This document shows, in pieces, positions 46,565 through 56,322 of a stretch of 64,000 bases of DNA. Below the pieces are notes generated by a model. That model had not been told where the DNA came from, did no database searches, and worked only from the letters and a program-made list of their open reading frames with translations. Origin of the DNA: Neorhodopirellula lusitana (GTDB taxonomy: Bacteria > Planctomycetota > Planctomycetia > Pirellulales > Pirellulaceae); NCBI RefSeq assembly GCF_900182915.1, contig NZ_FXUG01000006.1, positions 62,001 to 126,000 of the forward strand, read 5' to 3'. The position numbers and the translations under genes were made by a program. Numbering within the stretch: the stretch's first letter is position 1; every line of letters begins with the position of its first letter.

Positions 46565-46941
46565 GGCTGGGCCTCCAGTCGCCAGCAATGGTGACGTAGA
46601 GTGCCGCTGTTTGATGTCATCGAAAGAGTGATATGCAAACCACCGGCGGACTCCGTTTCAAACGGAGCGACCGTCGCCTCCGCATCCGCCTCTTTTGCCA
46701 GTCGCGTTGCCGATTCTGGAACCTGGGCAAAATCGATCACGGCGAGTTCTTGTGCGATGTTCTCAAGGGCCAGTTGGTCCGACAAACGGTTCATCGAGGC
46801 TCGATCAAAATCAAGTTGTTGCTGATGCATCTGGAGCGTTAGGCCAGCAGCGACCGCTAGAAAACTAAAAGCAATCAGCAACTCCACCAACATGAATCCC
46901 CGCACGCAACGGGATGCGTTTCGAAAGCGATTCCGCCTCAT
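46561..46941 (-). CDS. Pseudopilin-like protein
   Basis: 126 residues from the ATG at 46941, which overlaps the GspF-like gene by 4 nt; a longer frame to 47061 would cut into that gene. The motif GFMLVELLIAFSFLAVAAG (about 15-33) matches a type IV prepilin signal. A short polar C-terminal domain follows with LENIAQELAVIDFAQVPES. Probably a minor pseudopilin of the GspI type. Confidence 0.75.
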   Translation of the reverse strand: MRRNRFRNASRCVRGFMLVELLIAFSFLAVAAGLTLQMHQQQLDFDRASMNRLSDQLALENIAQELAVIDFAQVPESATRLAKEADAEATVAPFETESAGGLHITLSMTSNSGTLRHHCWRLEAQP

Positions 46942-48236
46942 TGCGACAACCCTGTAATCATAGCGAACAAAAAATGGAATACGTACATCGCATGAACGAG
47001 CACGAACGCACCTACCAAGACCGTCACCACGGGGACTAGCCACGCAATTCGGATTCTCCATCGTAGCGTTTGGACACGATCGATGCGGCCCACCAGTTGC
47101 TCGATCGCGCTAGCGAGATTGCCATTGGCTTGGGCAAGAGTTAGCCACTTTTCCTCGCGGGCGGAAATCAGTTTTGCTTGCTGCATCGCATTGGGAAGAC
47201 TGATGCCGCTTTCAACGAAGCGATGAGCGGTTCGGCATCGTTTGCGGATCCACTGCACACGCGTTGCTCCGGCGGCAAGCTGGAAAACGTCACTGGCTGG
47301 CTGGTGAGATCGGATCGCTCGAGCAAGCATCCCCAGCACATCACTTCGCCATCGATTGATCGCATGTCGGCCAAACCAAGGCACCCAACGCACCATCCAA
47401 AGTGGTAGCTGGCTGATGACCCATCCTGAAAATAACCAGACTGCGACGACGAACAAAAAACAGTCCGCGATCAGGGCGACGAGATTCAGGCTCGTCTTTT
47501 CAACAAAGGTTTTCGCAGTGAACTCGCGTAGCATATGGTCGATCGATGGCACCACCAAGGACCGGATCAGCAGGCCTAATAGCCACGCCAGTATCAGCGT
47601 CACGACCAGGTAAGTCGCCTGCTGGAATAGCAGTGTATTCAAGCGAGCGGACTCTTGTTCTCGGCACCATTGATCCCGCGAATCGCTGAGTTCCACCGCA
47701 CTCGAGATCTCGTTCTGCAGCGGTTTGGGCTGGTGATCTGGCTCAGAGCCTGGAAGTAGGATGTTCGCCAGGGTATCCGCATCCAGTGGCAGCCGGGATC
47801 GTCGGGTGGCGTCCACGATGGACTCGCCGCGGCTCACGCGAATGACGAATGTCTTAGCTTGCCTGGCCAGCCGACTGCGGAATCCGTCGGCCAAGCTTTC
47901 GACCAGCACCGGAATGGATGCTGCCGTGCTTAACGCCAATTGCAGCCAGCGGTTTAGCGATTGCGTTTCCTCGCGATATCGCAAGCGACCCGCCGTGATG
48001 ACCGAGACCACAAACAAGGCGACCAGCAAGAAGGTGATCGGGTGAGGAGCCGCGGCAATGAGGGCAATCGGACATAAAAACCAAAGACACCATTCGAGCA
48101 TTTCAAATAGCTCGATGGTTACCTTTCGCATGCGGGCGGCCGGCTGTCGGATCAAGTTCAGCTTGATCGAGCGAAACGTTCCCGCCAACAACGCGAGCCC
48201 GACTGCGACAGCCAAAAAAAGAAGAGGTGTGGCCAT
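46938..48236 (-). CDS. GspF/PilC-like inner-membrane protein (third copy)
   Basis: 432 residues. After an N-terminal hydrophobic part (two helices near 38-65), two T2SF cytoplasmic modules flank central TM helices (about 205-285). The second module begins VLGMLARAIRSHQPASDVFQ and the C-terminal TM (about 405-425) closes it. The ATG at 48236 gives an N-terminal TM; the upstream extension to 48548 lies in the previous gene and looks spurious. GspF-type proteins form the inner-membrane base plate driven by GspE. Confidence 0.8.
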   Translation of the reverse strand: MATPLLFLAVAVGLALLAGTFRSIKLNLIRQPAARMRKVTIELFEMLEWCLWFLCPIALIAAAPHPITFLLVALFVVSVITAGRLRYREETQSLNRWLQLALSTAASIPVLVESLADGFRSRLARQAKTFVIRVSRGESIVDATRRSRLPLDADTLANILLPGSEPDHQPKPLQNEISSAVELSDSRDQWCREQESARLNTLLFQQATYLVVTLILAWLLGLLIRSLVVPSIDHMLREFTAKTFVEKTSLNLVALIADCFLFVVAVWLFSGWVISQLPLWMVRWVPWFGRHAINRWRSDVLGMLARAIRSHQPASDVFQLAAGATRVQWIRKRCRTAHRFVESGISLPNAMQQAKLISAREEKWLTLAQANGNLASAIEQLVGRIDRVQTLRWRIRIAWLVPVVTVLVGAFVLVHAMYVFHFLFAMITGLSQ

Positions 48237-48238
48237 GC

Positions 48239-49072
48239 TTAAGTCAGGCCTTGTATGAGAGTCATCATGAAGACCGTCCCGACCAACATCGCGAAGGCCG
48301 CTATCGAAACGGAAACCACAAGACAAGAAACCGAGACGACTTGAATTGCGCGGGAAAGACGCGATTGTGCCTGAAGATGACATTCCGATGTCGCATGATG
48401 CCACAAACGAACCGATTCTTCCTGGGTGAGTTGCTCGGGTGTAAATGCGCTCATCGCGGACAAGGGAGCTACTCTCATCGGCGCCGACACCAGCACACTT
48501 GCCAACGATTGCCCGGATGCCATTCGTTGCCCTGAAGTCACCAGCCAAGCACGCAAGCTGGCATCACGCACGTCTTTTGACGCCACGGTCAATGCGTCCG
48601 GATAGGTTCTTGAATCAGCCACAGACTGATACATCGACTGACAAAAATCGCCGGCTGAAACCATCTGCACTGTGGAGCCGATTGCGGGAATCAGTCCCAT
48701 CACCCGGCTTGCAGTCGTAGGCAGATTGCCCTGGACCCACATCATCAACAAACCATAGGCGGCGATCGCAATGGCGGCCAATATCGCGTAAGCCCAAGCA
48801 ATTTTGATTACCCATTGGACCGGAAGTTCACTCGGTTCCCAGTGGTCCAGTACGACAACATCACGACCGACTTCCGACACTTTCAAGATCAGGTACGCAC
48901 CAACGGCAAGCGAAGCCAGCAGATACAGAACACCCACCGTGATGGTGCCGGTTAGCCGTTGGCGAATCTCGCCACGAAGGTTTTGCCACGCTTCCATTTC
49001 GGCCAACATGGCGATGCTATGCGTCCCTGATCCAGGCGGCTTCGAATCGGTCGGCTGTGCGTCCTGGCTCAT
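48239..49072 (-). CDS. GspF-like protein with a single T2SF module (second copy)
   Basis: 277 residues. N-terminal helices (about 45-65 and 90-112) precede one T2SF-like module (about 130-240; starts near GDFCQSMYQSV), and a C-terminal TM (about 245-272) ends it. It is about half of a full GspF, which has two modules. Its start overlaps the first GspF gene by 4 nt, and its stop lies 2 nt before the third. Confidence 0.72.
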   Translation of the reverse strand: MSQDAQPTDSKPPGSGTHSIAMLAEMEAWQNLRGEIRQRLTGTITVGVLYLLASLAVGAYLILKVSEVGRDVVVLDHWEPSELPVQWVIKIAWAYAILAAIAIAAYGLLMMWVQGNLPTTASRVMGLIPAIGSTVQMVSAGDFCQSMYQSVADSRTYPDALTVASKDVRDASLRAWLVTSGQRMASGQSLASVLVSAPMRVAPLSAMSAFTPEQLTQEESVRLWHHATSECHLQAQSRLSRAIQVVSVSCLVVSVSIAAFAMLVGTVFMMTLIQGLT

Positions 49073-50178
49073 TGTGCCACCTCACCAACAATATCCAACA
49101 GCGGGGCGATGATCGCTTGCAACAACATCATGATGACGACGATCACCACGAAGGCGCCAATCCACCTCGGCAAGGAGTCCACCCACCAGGCGCGGCGATG
49201 CTGAGAAGTTTGCAGGTACAAGTCTCCGAGCCCCTTGAGGTCACGCGAGATCAATTCGCGATCGCGTCGAGAAGCGACTAGATCGACCACACATTGCTGA
49301 AGCCGTTCAGGCGTTTCCGCTGGCATGGCGATCGCTGCGGCCGTCTGTGAGCCGCCTTGAATGTTGCGCACCGCGGCTGCCCAGGAACTGGCAAAAGCAG
49401 GGCTGACCGCTTCGGCGGCGGACTCGATAGCACGCCCCGTTTCAACGCCGCATTCGAATTGACTTTGCATTGCCAGCCAGCGACAAAACACGGCATACGC
49501 TCCCAGTGGGTCGTTGGCCCCAGTCGTTCGTGACAAAGCCCAAACCACGGCGGCCGTGAACAATCCAATCGCCAGCACGCTGGCCAGGGAAGCGATCGCG
49601 AAGTTCATGGCGAACATTTCGCAGATCTCGGTGACCGAGGGTGCAAACGCGGACTTGATTAATTCCGCCTCTGAGATCGATACCATGATCCAGGGCATGA
49701 TGAAGAATAAAACGGTTGCGGCGACAATCACATTCAAGATTGGATTGATCGCTGAAAACCCAAATTGGCGTCGCTCCTCACTGCGTTGGCGAATCAATCG
49801 AATCGTTTCGTAAACCGGAGCAGTCGATCCGGTCGCTGCCATCACTTCCATCGCGATGCGAATCGGCGTCTGGTAAGTTTCCGACAAGCTCGCAATTGCC
49901 TGGGAGGCCGGTTCGCCGCGTTCCAGACGGGCTCGGACGACACCCGTCGCTCGCCCCAGTTGTCCCAACTCCGGATCATCGAGCCCGGCCAAACCCGACA
50001 CGAGAGATCGTCCCGAGGAGGCCATCGCGGCCACTTCCTGTAGTAACAGAATCAATGATTCATCGTCGATCGAGACGGAACTCGGCTCGGGTTTAGTACC
50101 CGCGTTCGAGTTTAGGTGAATTTCAGAGCCTGGGCTAACTGAGTCACGATTCGATGAATCACTGTTCGATGGATTCAC
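49069..50178 (-). CDS. GspF/PilC-like inner-membrane protein (first copy)
   Basis: 369 residues. The N-terminal 38 residues are Ser/Asn-rich. T2SF module one (about 42-150) holds LLLQEVAAMASSGRSLVSGL, then TM helices near 148-170 and 192-215, a second module (about 225-330) with ECGVETGRAIESAAEAV and a C-terminal TM (about 340-362). It follows GspE with a 4-nt overlap, so the ATPase and platform protein are made together. Confidence 0.82.
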   Translation of the reverse strand: MNPSNSDSSNRDSVSPGSEIHLNSNAGTKPEPSSVSIDDESLILLLQEVAAMASSGRSLVSGLAGLDDPELGQLGRATGVVRARLERGEPASQAIASLSETYQTPIRIAMEVMAATGSTAPVYETIRLIRQRSEERRQFGFSAINPILNVIVAATVLFFIMPWIMVSISEAELIKSAFAPSVTEICEMFAMNFAIASLASVLAIGLFTAAVVWALSRTTGANDPLGAYAVFCRWLAMQSQFECGVETGRAIESAAEAVSPAFASSWAAAVRNIQGGSQTAAAIAMPAETPERLQQCVVDLVASRRDRELISRDLKGLGDLYLQTSQHRRAWWVDSLPRWIGAFVVIVVIMMLLQAIIAPLLDIVGEVAQ

Positions 50179-51350
50179 AAGTTCCGCCCCAGTACGCGAA
50201 ACACTTCTGCTGAATCAGTCAGTCCTGCATCGACCAACCGCGCCGCTTGATCGCTTAACGAATTCATGCCTGCCTCAGCAATAATCGAATCCAACTCACT
50301 TGCACTCCGATTCGCGACCAAAGCATTAAACACAGCTTGTCCCACCGGCGATCCATCGAACGTGACCAATTGTGCAATCGGCATGCGGCCTCGATACCCG
50401 GTACCGAGGCAGTTGTCGCATTGCGAGGTATTCTGGTCCTTTGGCCGACCGCCACACTGCTCGCATTTGAGCCGCAACAGTCGCTGGCACAGGATCCCAC
50501 GTAGACCGCTTTGAATGGCAAACGTAGGCAATTCCATTTGTACCAAACGTCGCAGCGTCGCCCCAATGGATCCAGCATGAATCGATGAGAAACAAAGATG
50601 CCCGGTCAGCGAAGCAGCCAGTACCGCTTCAGCGGTTTCGATATCTCGGATCTCACTGACCAACAACACTTCGGCGTCTTGGCGAACCGCTGCCCGCATC
50701 GCGGCGGCCAAAGTCAGGCCGCCACTGGCATTCAATTGGCTTTGACTGATGGAATCGATGACCGACTCGATTGGGTCTTCGATTGTCAGCACGCTTCGGC
50801 GAAACGCACCAGCGGCGATATGCGATAGGCAGGCGTAGAGTGTTGTCGTCTTACCGCTTCCCGCGGGTCCGGCCACCAGCAGCCAGCCGTCTCGCGATTC
50901 GCACACTGATTTCAATTGCGTTTGCGTTGCCTCGTCGAAGCCCAATTCATCCAAACCGCGGACGGACTCACGAGCGTCCATGATTCGGATCGCGGCGCGG
51001 TTGCCATGCACGGTGGGGAAAATGCCCAATCGCATTTCGCGTTCGACTTGATCGTTGCATTGCCACCGCAAGGCTCCTTCTTGTGGGACGCCTCCGCGAT
51101 AAGACGGCAGGCCAGCCAAAGCCATTAGCCGCGACACCGGATCGCTCGTTTCACTTCGGTCGAACGAATCCACTTGTTGCAGGACTCCGTCGATTCGAAA
51201 CGCGATCTCCCACGTCGTTCTTCGTGGCTGCACATGCACATCGCTGGCTCCGCATTGCAGAGCTGACGTCAAGCATTCCTTCACTACCTCGGTAGCGAAG
51301 TTCGGATCCGACGGGGACCAACGAGATGACGATGAGACGGAGGCTGGCAT
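50175..51350 (-). CDS. GspE/PilB-type secretion ATPase
   Basis: 391 residues, shorter than the usual 500-570 because the N-terminal domains are missing. It begins close to the N2E domain (CGASDVHVQPRR near 36). Walker A is GPAGSGKTTT (near 170), the Walker B/Asp-box region reads LLVSEIRDIETA (near 233), and a zinc tetracysteine motif is present, CEQC...CDNC (near 300-317). It powers pilus or pseudopilus assembly through GspF. The ATG at 51350 lies 89 bp from the divergent DUF1559 gene. Confidence 0.9.
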   Translation of the reverse strand: MPASVSSSSRWSPSDPNFATEVVKECLTSALQCGASDVHVQPRRTTWEIAFRIDGVLQQVDSFDRSETSDPVSRLMALAGLPSYRGGVPQEGALRWQCNDQVEREMRLGIFPTVHGNRAAIRIMDARESVRGLDELGFDEATQTQLKSVCESRDGWLLVAGPAGSGKTTTLYACLSHIAAGAFRRSVLTIEDPIESVIDSISQSQLNASGGLTLAAAMRAAVRQDAEVLLVSEIRDIETAEAVLAASLTGHLCFSSIHAGSIGATLRRLVQMELPTFAIQSGLRGILCQRLLRLKCEQCGGRPKDQNTSQCDNCLGTGYRGRMPIAQLVTFDGSPVGQAVFNALVANRSASELDSIIAEAGMNSLSDQAARLVDAGLTDSAEVFRVLGRNL

Positions 51351-51439
51351 GACTCTTTCTGAAAAGTTCGCTTCATGGCCCCCGCGATACAAACGGGACC
51401 GTTAAACTGATGTCTTTCCAATAGACAAGCGGGGACACC

Positions 51440-52675
51440 ATGAACCGACATCGCAATTGTACCGGATTCACGCTGCTGGAGTTGTTGGTAGTCATCGGCA
51501 TCATTGGAATCTTGGTCGGACTCCTATTGCCGGCGGTTCAGGCCGCTCGCGAGGCTGCCCGGCGAATGAGTTGCAGTAACAACTTCAAACAGATCGCCCT
51601 TGGCGTGGCCCAGTACCACGACGCATTCGAGCATCTGCCGCCGCATGGGACGGGAACCTTCAGCAATGCCAATGATCCCAATACTACGAATCAATTCCGG
51701 TTGAGCTTTTTGGTTTCGATTACTCCGTTCATGGGACACACGCCTATCTGGGAAATGATCAGCCAGGATCATCTCGGATACAGACCCACCGACAGTGCGA
51801 ATCCAGAGGAAGCCTTTGGGATGATGGGGATGGAGGAATTCGAAGAACCGGAGTTTTCGTATCCGAGCATGGGGCCGGTGCCGTCAATGTCATCGTACGA
51901 ACCTTGGGCGACCGAGATTTCCACCTACCGATGCCCATCCGATCCGGGAATTGGCTTGCCCGCGTTGGGACGCACTAACTACACGGTTTGTCTGGGCGAT
52001 GCGATCGAAGGTCTTGATCAGGGGCTGTGGCGGTATGAAGCGTCGCAGTGGTCGCCCAGTGGTGCAGCGCAAATGGAAGCGACCGGACGCGGCATGTTTG
52101 TTCCTAGAATGGTGACTTCGTTCGCCGACGTGACCGATGGACTTTCCAACACGATCATGCTGGGGGAAATCGCCACCGATTTGGGCGACAAGGACACGCG
52201 AACCCATCCTTCGATCAACAACGGATGGGAGGAAGGCGTGCTCGCCGATATCCAAATTTGTAGCAGCCAGATCGACATCTCACGCCCTCAGTTTTGGGAC
52301 TATGCATCTTTTCAAACTTCGGCCAATCTCGGCCAGGGACGTGGCTATCGCTGGGCTGATGCGATCCCGTTGATGACGGGCTTCAATACAATTCTTCCAT
52401 CTAACTCGCAGTTGTGCTTCGGCGGTGATGAAACCACCATCGGCACACTACCATCCAGCAGTCGGCATCAGGGCGGGGCCCATGTCGCGATGGGTGATGG
52501 TGCGATCAAGTTCATCACCGATTCCATCGAATGTGGTGCCGCTCGCGGCACCCCCCAAGCTACCGTCACGCTTGAGGGCAAGGGCGATCTCGCACCAGGA
52601 AGCCCCAGCGTGTTTGGCCTGTGGGGGGCACTGGGAACTCGCAATCAGGGTGAACTGATTGGCGATGATCTCTAA
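51440..52675 (+). CDS. DUF1559 pilin-like protein
   Basis: 411 residues. The prepilin motif [19 protein letters not shown] (about 9-27) is followed by the DUF1559 signature [19 protein letters not shown] and the C-terminal [13 protein letters not shown] (near 350), with the normal DG pair. Probably a surface or pilus-like protein. It diverges from the gspE-like gene with an 89-bp gap, so the secretion operon and this gene likely share a promoter region. RBS before the ATG: aagcgggg. Confidence 0.9.
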   Translation: MNRHRNCTGFTLLELLVVIGIIGILVGLLLPAVQAAREAARRMSCSNNFKQIALGVAQYHDAFEHLPPHGTGTFSNANDPNTTNQFRLSFLVSITPFMGHTPIWEMISQDHLGYRPTDSANPEEAFGMMGMEEFEEPEFSYPSMGPVPSMSSYEPWATEISTYRCPSDPGIGLPALGRTNYTVCLGDAIEGLDQGLWRYEASQWSPSGAAQMEATGRGMFVPRMVTSFADVTDGLSNTIMLGEIATDLGDKDTRTHPSINNGWEEGVLADIQICSSQIDISRPQFWDYASFQTSANLGQGRGYRWADAIPLMTGFNTILPSNSQLCFGGDETTIGTLPSSSRHQGGAHVAMGDGAIKFITDSIECGAARGTPQATVTLEGKGDLAPGSPSVFGLWGALGTRNQGELIGDDL

Positions 52676-52922
52676 CCGGCGCACTGCTGGTTTCAGTTCG
52701 TAGACATGATTGCCGTACTGTCAGCGAGTTGTCGTCGTGCAGTGTTTCGAACGGTGTTTCGATCGGTTGTAGGGATTGTCACACCTAAAGAGACCCGCAC
52801 TTCGTTGTGCGTGTTCGGAACCAAAGCCTGGTGCCGGATTGGCGGATGGAGTGACCTAGCGTTGAGCAATCGAGGTATCGCGATGGACGCGGTGCCCGTG
52901 TTTCTCGACCTTGGAGATTCCC

Positions 52923-53303
52923 ATGGCACGTCGTCTGTTGCTGGTAACCGCATTCCTGTTCACCGCCGCATTGTTCTTTGCCGCTGATGCATCGCAAGTT
53001 TCAGCCCAGGGGTTCATCTCGTCGGGCTACGGTTATGGTGTTCCACTCTACGGTTCTCGATATGGAGCCGGGTACGGTTCAGGCTACGTGTACGATCCCT
53101 ACGCGAGTGGTAGCTTCCAGGCTCCCGACATGCACAACGATCCGTTGTTTCAAGCTCAACACAAATTTGATAGTCACTTCCCTGGACGCTACACCCAGCA
53201 ACAGAAGTTGGAATTCAAGTCCAACGTGCCCCAGTACTCACGTCCCGTGCCCAGTCGGCACCATCATCATCGCACCACACCTCGCTTTTTTCGCAATTGG
53301 TGA
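52923..53303 (+). CDS. Small secreted Gly/Tyr-rich protein
   Basis: 126 residues. A signal peptide (to about residue 30, ending VSAQG) is followed by a Gly/Tyr-rich segment (SGYGYGVPLYGSRYGAGYG) and a His/Arg-rich end. The ATG at 52923 has GGAG 7 nt before it; the frame opens at 52911 with TTG. Not recognised; such short proteins are common in planctomycete envelopes. Confidence 0.7.
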   Translation: MARRLLLVTAFLFTAALFFAADASQVSAQGFISSGYGYGVPLYGSRYGAGYGSGYVYDPYASGSFQAPDMHNDPLFQAQHKFDSHFPGRYTQQQKLEFKSNVPQYSRPVPSRHHHHRTTPRFFRNW

Positions 53304-53374
53304 GTGACGGACCCAAACAGTTCGATCTGGAACGTGCCGAATCGCTGAGTCACGGCACAAAGAAATTTCTGGGA

Positions 53375-54343
53375 TTAAACAGTTGCGCCGGATATCTTGG
53401 CGCGTCTGATTGGACGATAGGTGGCCGCCACGAATAGGATCAATGCGGTCCAAACGAACGCAAATCCGGTCAAGCGACTCGCCGCAAGTGGCTCGTTATA
53501 CAGAACCGCGCCCACCAAGAACTGAAGCGTGGGGCCGACGTACTGCAAGAGTCCAATCAACGATAGGTTCACGCGTTTGACCGCCACAGCAAACAACGCG
53601 AGTGGGGAAATCGTGATCACGCCCGCCAACAATAACATCGTGGTGATCAGCGGCGAACCAAACTGCAACGCACTGACTCCGTCGTTGACACGGATGCCAA
53701 GATAGATCGCCGCAGGCACGAAGAGGATCGACACCTCCATCATCAGACCAATCAAGACGGGCAGGTGAACCTTCTTTTTTACCAAGCCATACGTGGCAAA
53801 CGATGCCGCCATCGCTAGGGAAACCCACGGCAGGCCCCCGCTGCCAACCGCCATGATGCCGACGCCGACTGTTGCGATCGCGACGGCGGTCCATTGCAGT
53901 GTTCCCAGTCGCTCACCAAGCACGACAACGCCGAGCAGGACGTTGAAGAGTGGGGTGATGTAGTATCCCAGCGATGCTTCGAGTACTCGTCCATGATTGA
54001 CGGCCCATAAAAACGCTAGCCAGTTGATGCCGATCATGACTGCCGCGACGGTGTAGAGCATCCAGACACGTCGATCCCGCAAACTTTGCAAGACAATCCG
54101 CCATCCGCCCCACCACCCCATCCGCAATAAAACAGGTAGCAGAATCCCGAGAGACACGAAGGACCAAACGATCCGGTGACACGCTAACTCCAGCGAGTCC
54201 GCTTTTTCAATTTGCCGCCAGTAAATGGGAAACAAGCCCCACATCGTATGCGCCGCGATCGCACAAAATAGGCCGACGCGATTGATCGGTTTCCCTTCAT
54301 CGGATTCGGTAGCGTTAGCTGGGGAAGCGTTTGAGCGGGCCAA
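53375..54343 (-). CDS. rarD: RarD-type EamA transporter
   Basis: 322 residues with ten predicted TM helices in two EamA halves. The beginning AIAAHTMWGLFPIYWRQIEKA (near 30) and the segment NWLAFLWAVNHGRVLEASLGYYITPLFNVLLG are characteristic of RarD proteins. The substrate is unknown; the family is named after a chloramphenicol-sensitivity gene. Convergent with the small secreted protein. Confidence 0.9.
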   Translation of the reverse strand: MARSNASPANATESDEGKPINRVGLFCAIAAHTMWGLFPIYWRQIEKADSLELACHRIVWSFVSLGILLPVLLRMGWWGGWRIVLQSLRDRRVWMLYTVAAVMIGINWLAFLWAVNHGRVLEASLGYYITPLFNVLLGVVVLGERLGTLQWTAVAIATVGVGIMAVGSGGLPWVSLAMAASFATYGLVKKKVHLPVLIGLMMEVSILFVPAAIYLGIRVNDGVSALQFGSPLITTMLLLAGVITISPLALFAVAVKRVNLSLIGLLQYVGPTLQFLVGAVLYNEPLAASRLTGFAFVWTALILFVAATYRPIRRAKISGATV

Positions 54344-54732
54344 GGCAAGGACTTAAGTCGGGCGGAATAGATGGTGTCGGTGGGCGACACGACTGGTGGT
54401 GAGAGGCGCTGAGTACCGGGAGGCGACAAACTCTAGCTGTCAAGCAAGAGCGAAACCACCACCAGTATGTTCGCACCGGTTTGAGAAACGACCGTCGATT
54501 CCAGCAGGGCGAGCTTCTCGTTCACTGAAGGGTTGAAAGGGCGGCCATCCGACTGTTCCGCACGCGTTGTCGTTTTCTTTTTGGCGGAACGAATCAATCG
54601 GCCTGTTGACTTACAAAGCCGAAAAACGCCAGTCGCTGGGCGTTTTGTCACAAATCAGCGGCTGGCGTCTTGCCGCTCCAGCTAGGTTTGCTGAACGGAC
54701 TAAATCAACCGAACGCTCGCGAAAAGAGGAGG
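54344..54732. other. Intergenic region without supported gene
   Basis: The 389-bp gap holds a possible 72-codon minus-strand frame (54433-54651) with no recognisable protein, which I do not call, and the glpD terminator. Otherwise nothing is seen. Confidence 0.5.
54622..54646 (-). terminator. Terminator downstream of glpD
   Basis: An 8-bp stem aaaacgcc / ggcgtttt (54623-54630 and 54639-54646) with an 8-nt loop has a T-run on each strand. It lies about 85 bp past the glpD stop. Confidence 0.65.
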
Positions 54733-56322
54733 CTATTTCGTGGCGATTCCTAAGTCGGGCATCTCAAAGTGCCGAGCAATGGCCAGGAAATCGGTCACCT
54801 GCTGTTGCTGCCATTCGGCGTCTTGTTTGAGTTCGCCTGCCATCAACCTCGCCACCTCGGGACCCATCTCCTCCGCGGCACGGCGATTCAAGAATAAGGC
54901 TCGTGTCCGGCGGGCCAGCACGTCATCCACCGTGCGGGCCATTTCGTGACGCACCGCCCAAATGACCTCGGCTGCCCGGATTGGTAAGTCCGCATGCAGT
55001 GGTTTGCCGAGTTCCGGCGTGTCTGCGATGAGGTCATTGATCAACCTCGAATCGGTACCATAAACGGTCGCATCGGGCGAGTCCGTCGCACCGTGGATCT
55101 TTCGATTGACAGTGGATTTTCCATTGGTTGGTAAGTCAGCCAAGTCCATCGCTTGGTTAACGCAATCTTCGGCCATTTTACGAACCGTCGTCCACTTCCC
55201 ACCCGTAATCGTGATCAGGCCCTGCTTGGAAACCAGGATCGTATGATCGCGTGACAGCGACTTTGTTTCGCCGCCGTCATCACTCGCAGGTGGTCGCACC
55301 AATGGGCGGATTCCAATGAACACACTCAGGCAGTCCTCGCGTGTGGGGGCTTGGGTCAAATAGTCCGCCGCAGTGGCAAGCAGGAATTCAATCTCTTCGT
55401 TCTGTGCCAGTGGTTCCAGCGTAGCCGACGGGATCGGTGTATCGGTGGTTCCCACTAAGACATGTCCGTGCCAAGGGATCAAGAACAACACGCGGCCATC
55501 GGATGTCTTGGGGACGATCACCGCTGTGTCGCCGGGTAGGAATGTTCGTGGCAACACTAGGTGCACACCTTGGCTCGGTGCGATGATCGGCATGGCAGAG
55601 GCCTCGTCCATCTGGCGAATCGCATCGCAAAACGGACCCGTCGCGTTGATCACGCATTTCGCCGAGACACGATGTGATTGACCCGTTTCCTGATCGATGA
55701 AATTTACACCATCGATATGGGCAGCTGAACGATCCGTTCGCAATCCAGTGACCTGGCAATAGTTCAGTAAGCAAGCTTCATGCTCGGCAGCGGTCATCGC
55801 CATGTGAATCAATAACCGAGTGTCGTCAAACTGGCCATCTTGATAAACGATGCCACCCCAGCGAAGACGATTGGGCTGCAGCGTCGGAACCTTCTGCTGC
55901 GCCGCCGCTGAACTTGTACCAAACGCTCGTGCGAACTGACTGCGCCCCGCCAGCAAGTCGTATACCCAGAATCCAACGCGAGTTAAGCAGCGTTGCCATA
56001 GCGATTGGCAGGGCACGATGAATGAAAGCGGACGCACTAGGTGAGGTGCGTTGGCTTGCAGTCGCGCGCGTTCTCGCAGTGAGTCGCGGACCATCGCCAC
56101 GTCGCCTTGCTGCAGATAACGCACGCCTCCGTGGATCAACTTGGTACTGCGGCTGGATGTGCCTTTGCCAAAATCACACTGTTCAAGCAGGAGTGTGCTT
56201 AGGCCCCGAACCGAAGCGTCCAGGGCAATGCCCACTCCTGTCGCGCCGCCGCCAATGATGACAAGATCGAACTCTTCGCCATTTTCGGTAGCCCGACGTA
56301 GGGCCTCGTCGCGGTTCATCAT
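54733..56322 (-). CDS. glpD: Aerobic glycerol-3-phosphate dehydrogenase
   Basis: 529 residues. FAD-binding starts [20 protein letters not shown] (about 20-40), with [21 protein letters not shown] (from about 46), all typical of GlpA/GlpD. It oxidises glycerol 3-phosphate at the membrane and passes electrons to quinone. The ATG at 56322 overlaps the glpK stop by 4 nt (ATGA); an ATG three codons earlier at 56331 lies too close to any ribosome site. Together with glpK it converts glycerol to dihydroxyacetone phosphate. Confidence 0.93.
   Translation of the reverse strand: MMNRDEALRRATENGEEFDLVIIGGGATGVGIALDASVRGLSTLLLEQCDFGKGTSSRSTKLIHGGVRYLQQGDVAMVRDSLRERARLQANAPHLVRPLSFIVPCQSLWQRCLTRVGFWVYDLLAGRSQFARAFGTSSAAAQQKVPTLQPNRLRWGGIVYQDGQFDDTRLLIHMAMTAAEHEACLLNYCQVTGLRTDRSAAHIDGVNFIDQETGQSHRVSAKCVINATGPFCDAIRQMDEASAMPIIAPSQGVHLVLPRTFLPGDTAVIVPKTSDGRVLFLIPWHGHVLVGTTDTPIPSATLEPLAQNEEIEFLLATAADYLTQAPTREDCLSVFIGIRPLVRPPASDDGGETKSLSRDHTILVSKQGLITITGGKWTTVRKMAEDCVNQAMDLADLPTNGKSTVNRKIHGATDSPDATVYGTDSRLINDLIADTPELGKPLHADLPIRAAEVIWAVRHEMARTVDDVLARRTRALFLNRRAAEEMGPEVARLMAGELKQDAEWQQQQVTDFLAIARHFEMPDLGIATK

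Noticed and set aside
52706-52987. 93-codon plus-strand frame before the Gly/Tyr-rich protein
   Set aside because: It overlaps the better supported gene at 52923 in another frame and has no recognisable start signal.
54433-54651. 72-codon minus-strand frame between rarD and glpD
   Set aside because: No ribosome site, no recognisable domain, low-complexity Lys/Thr start, and it overlaps the glpD terminator.
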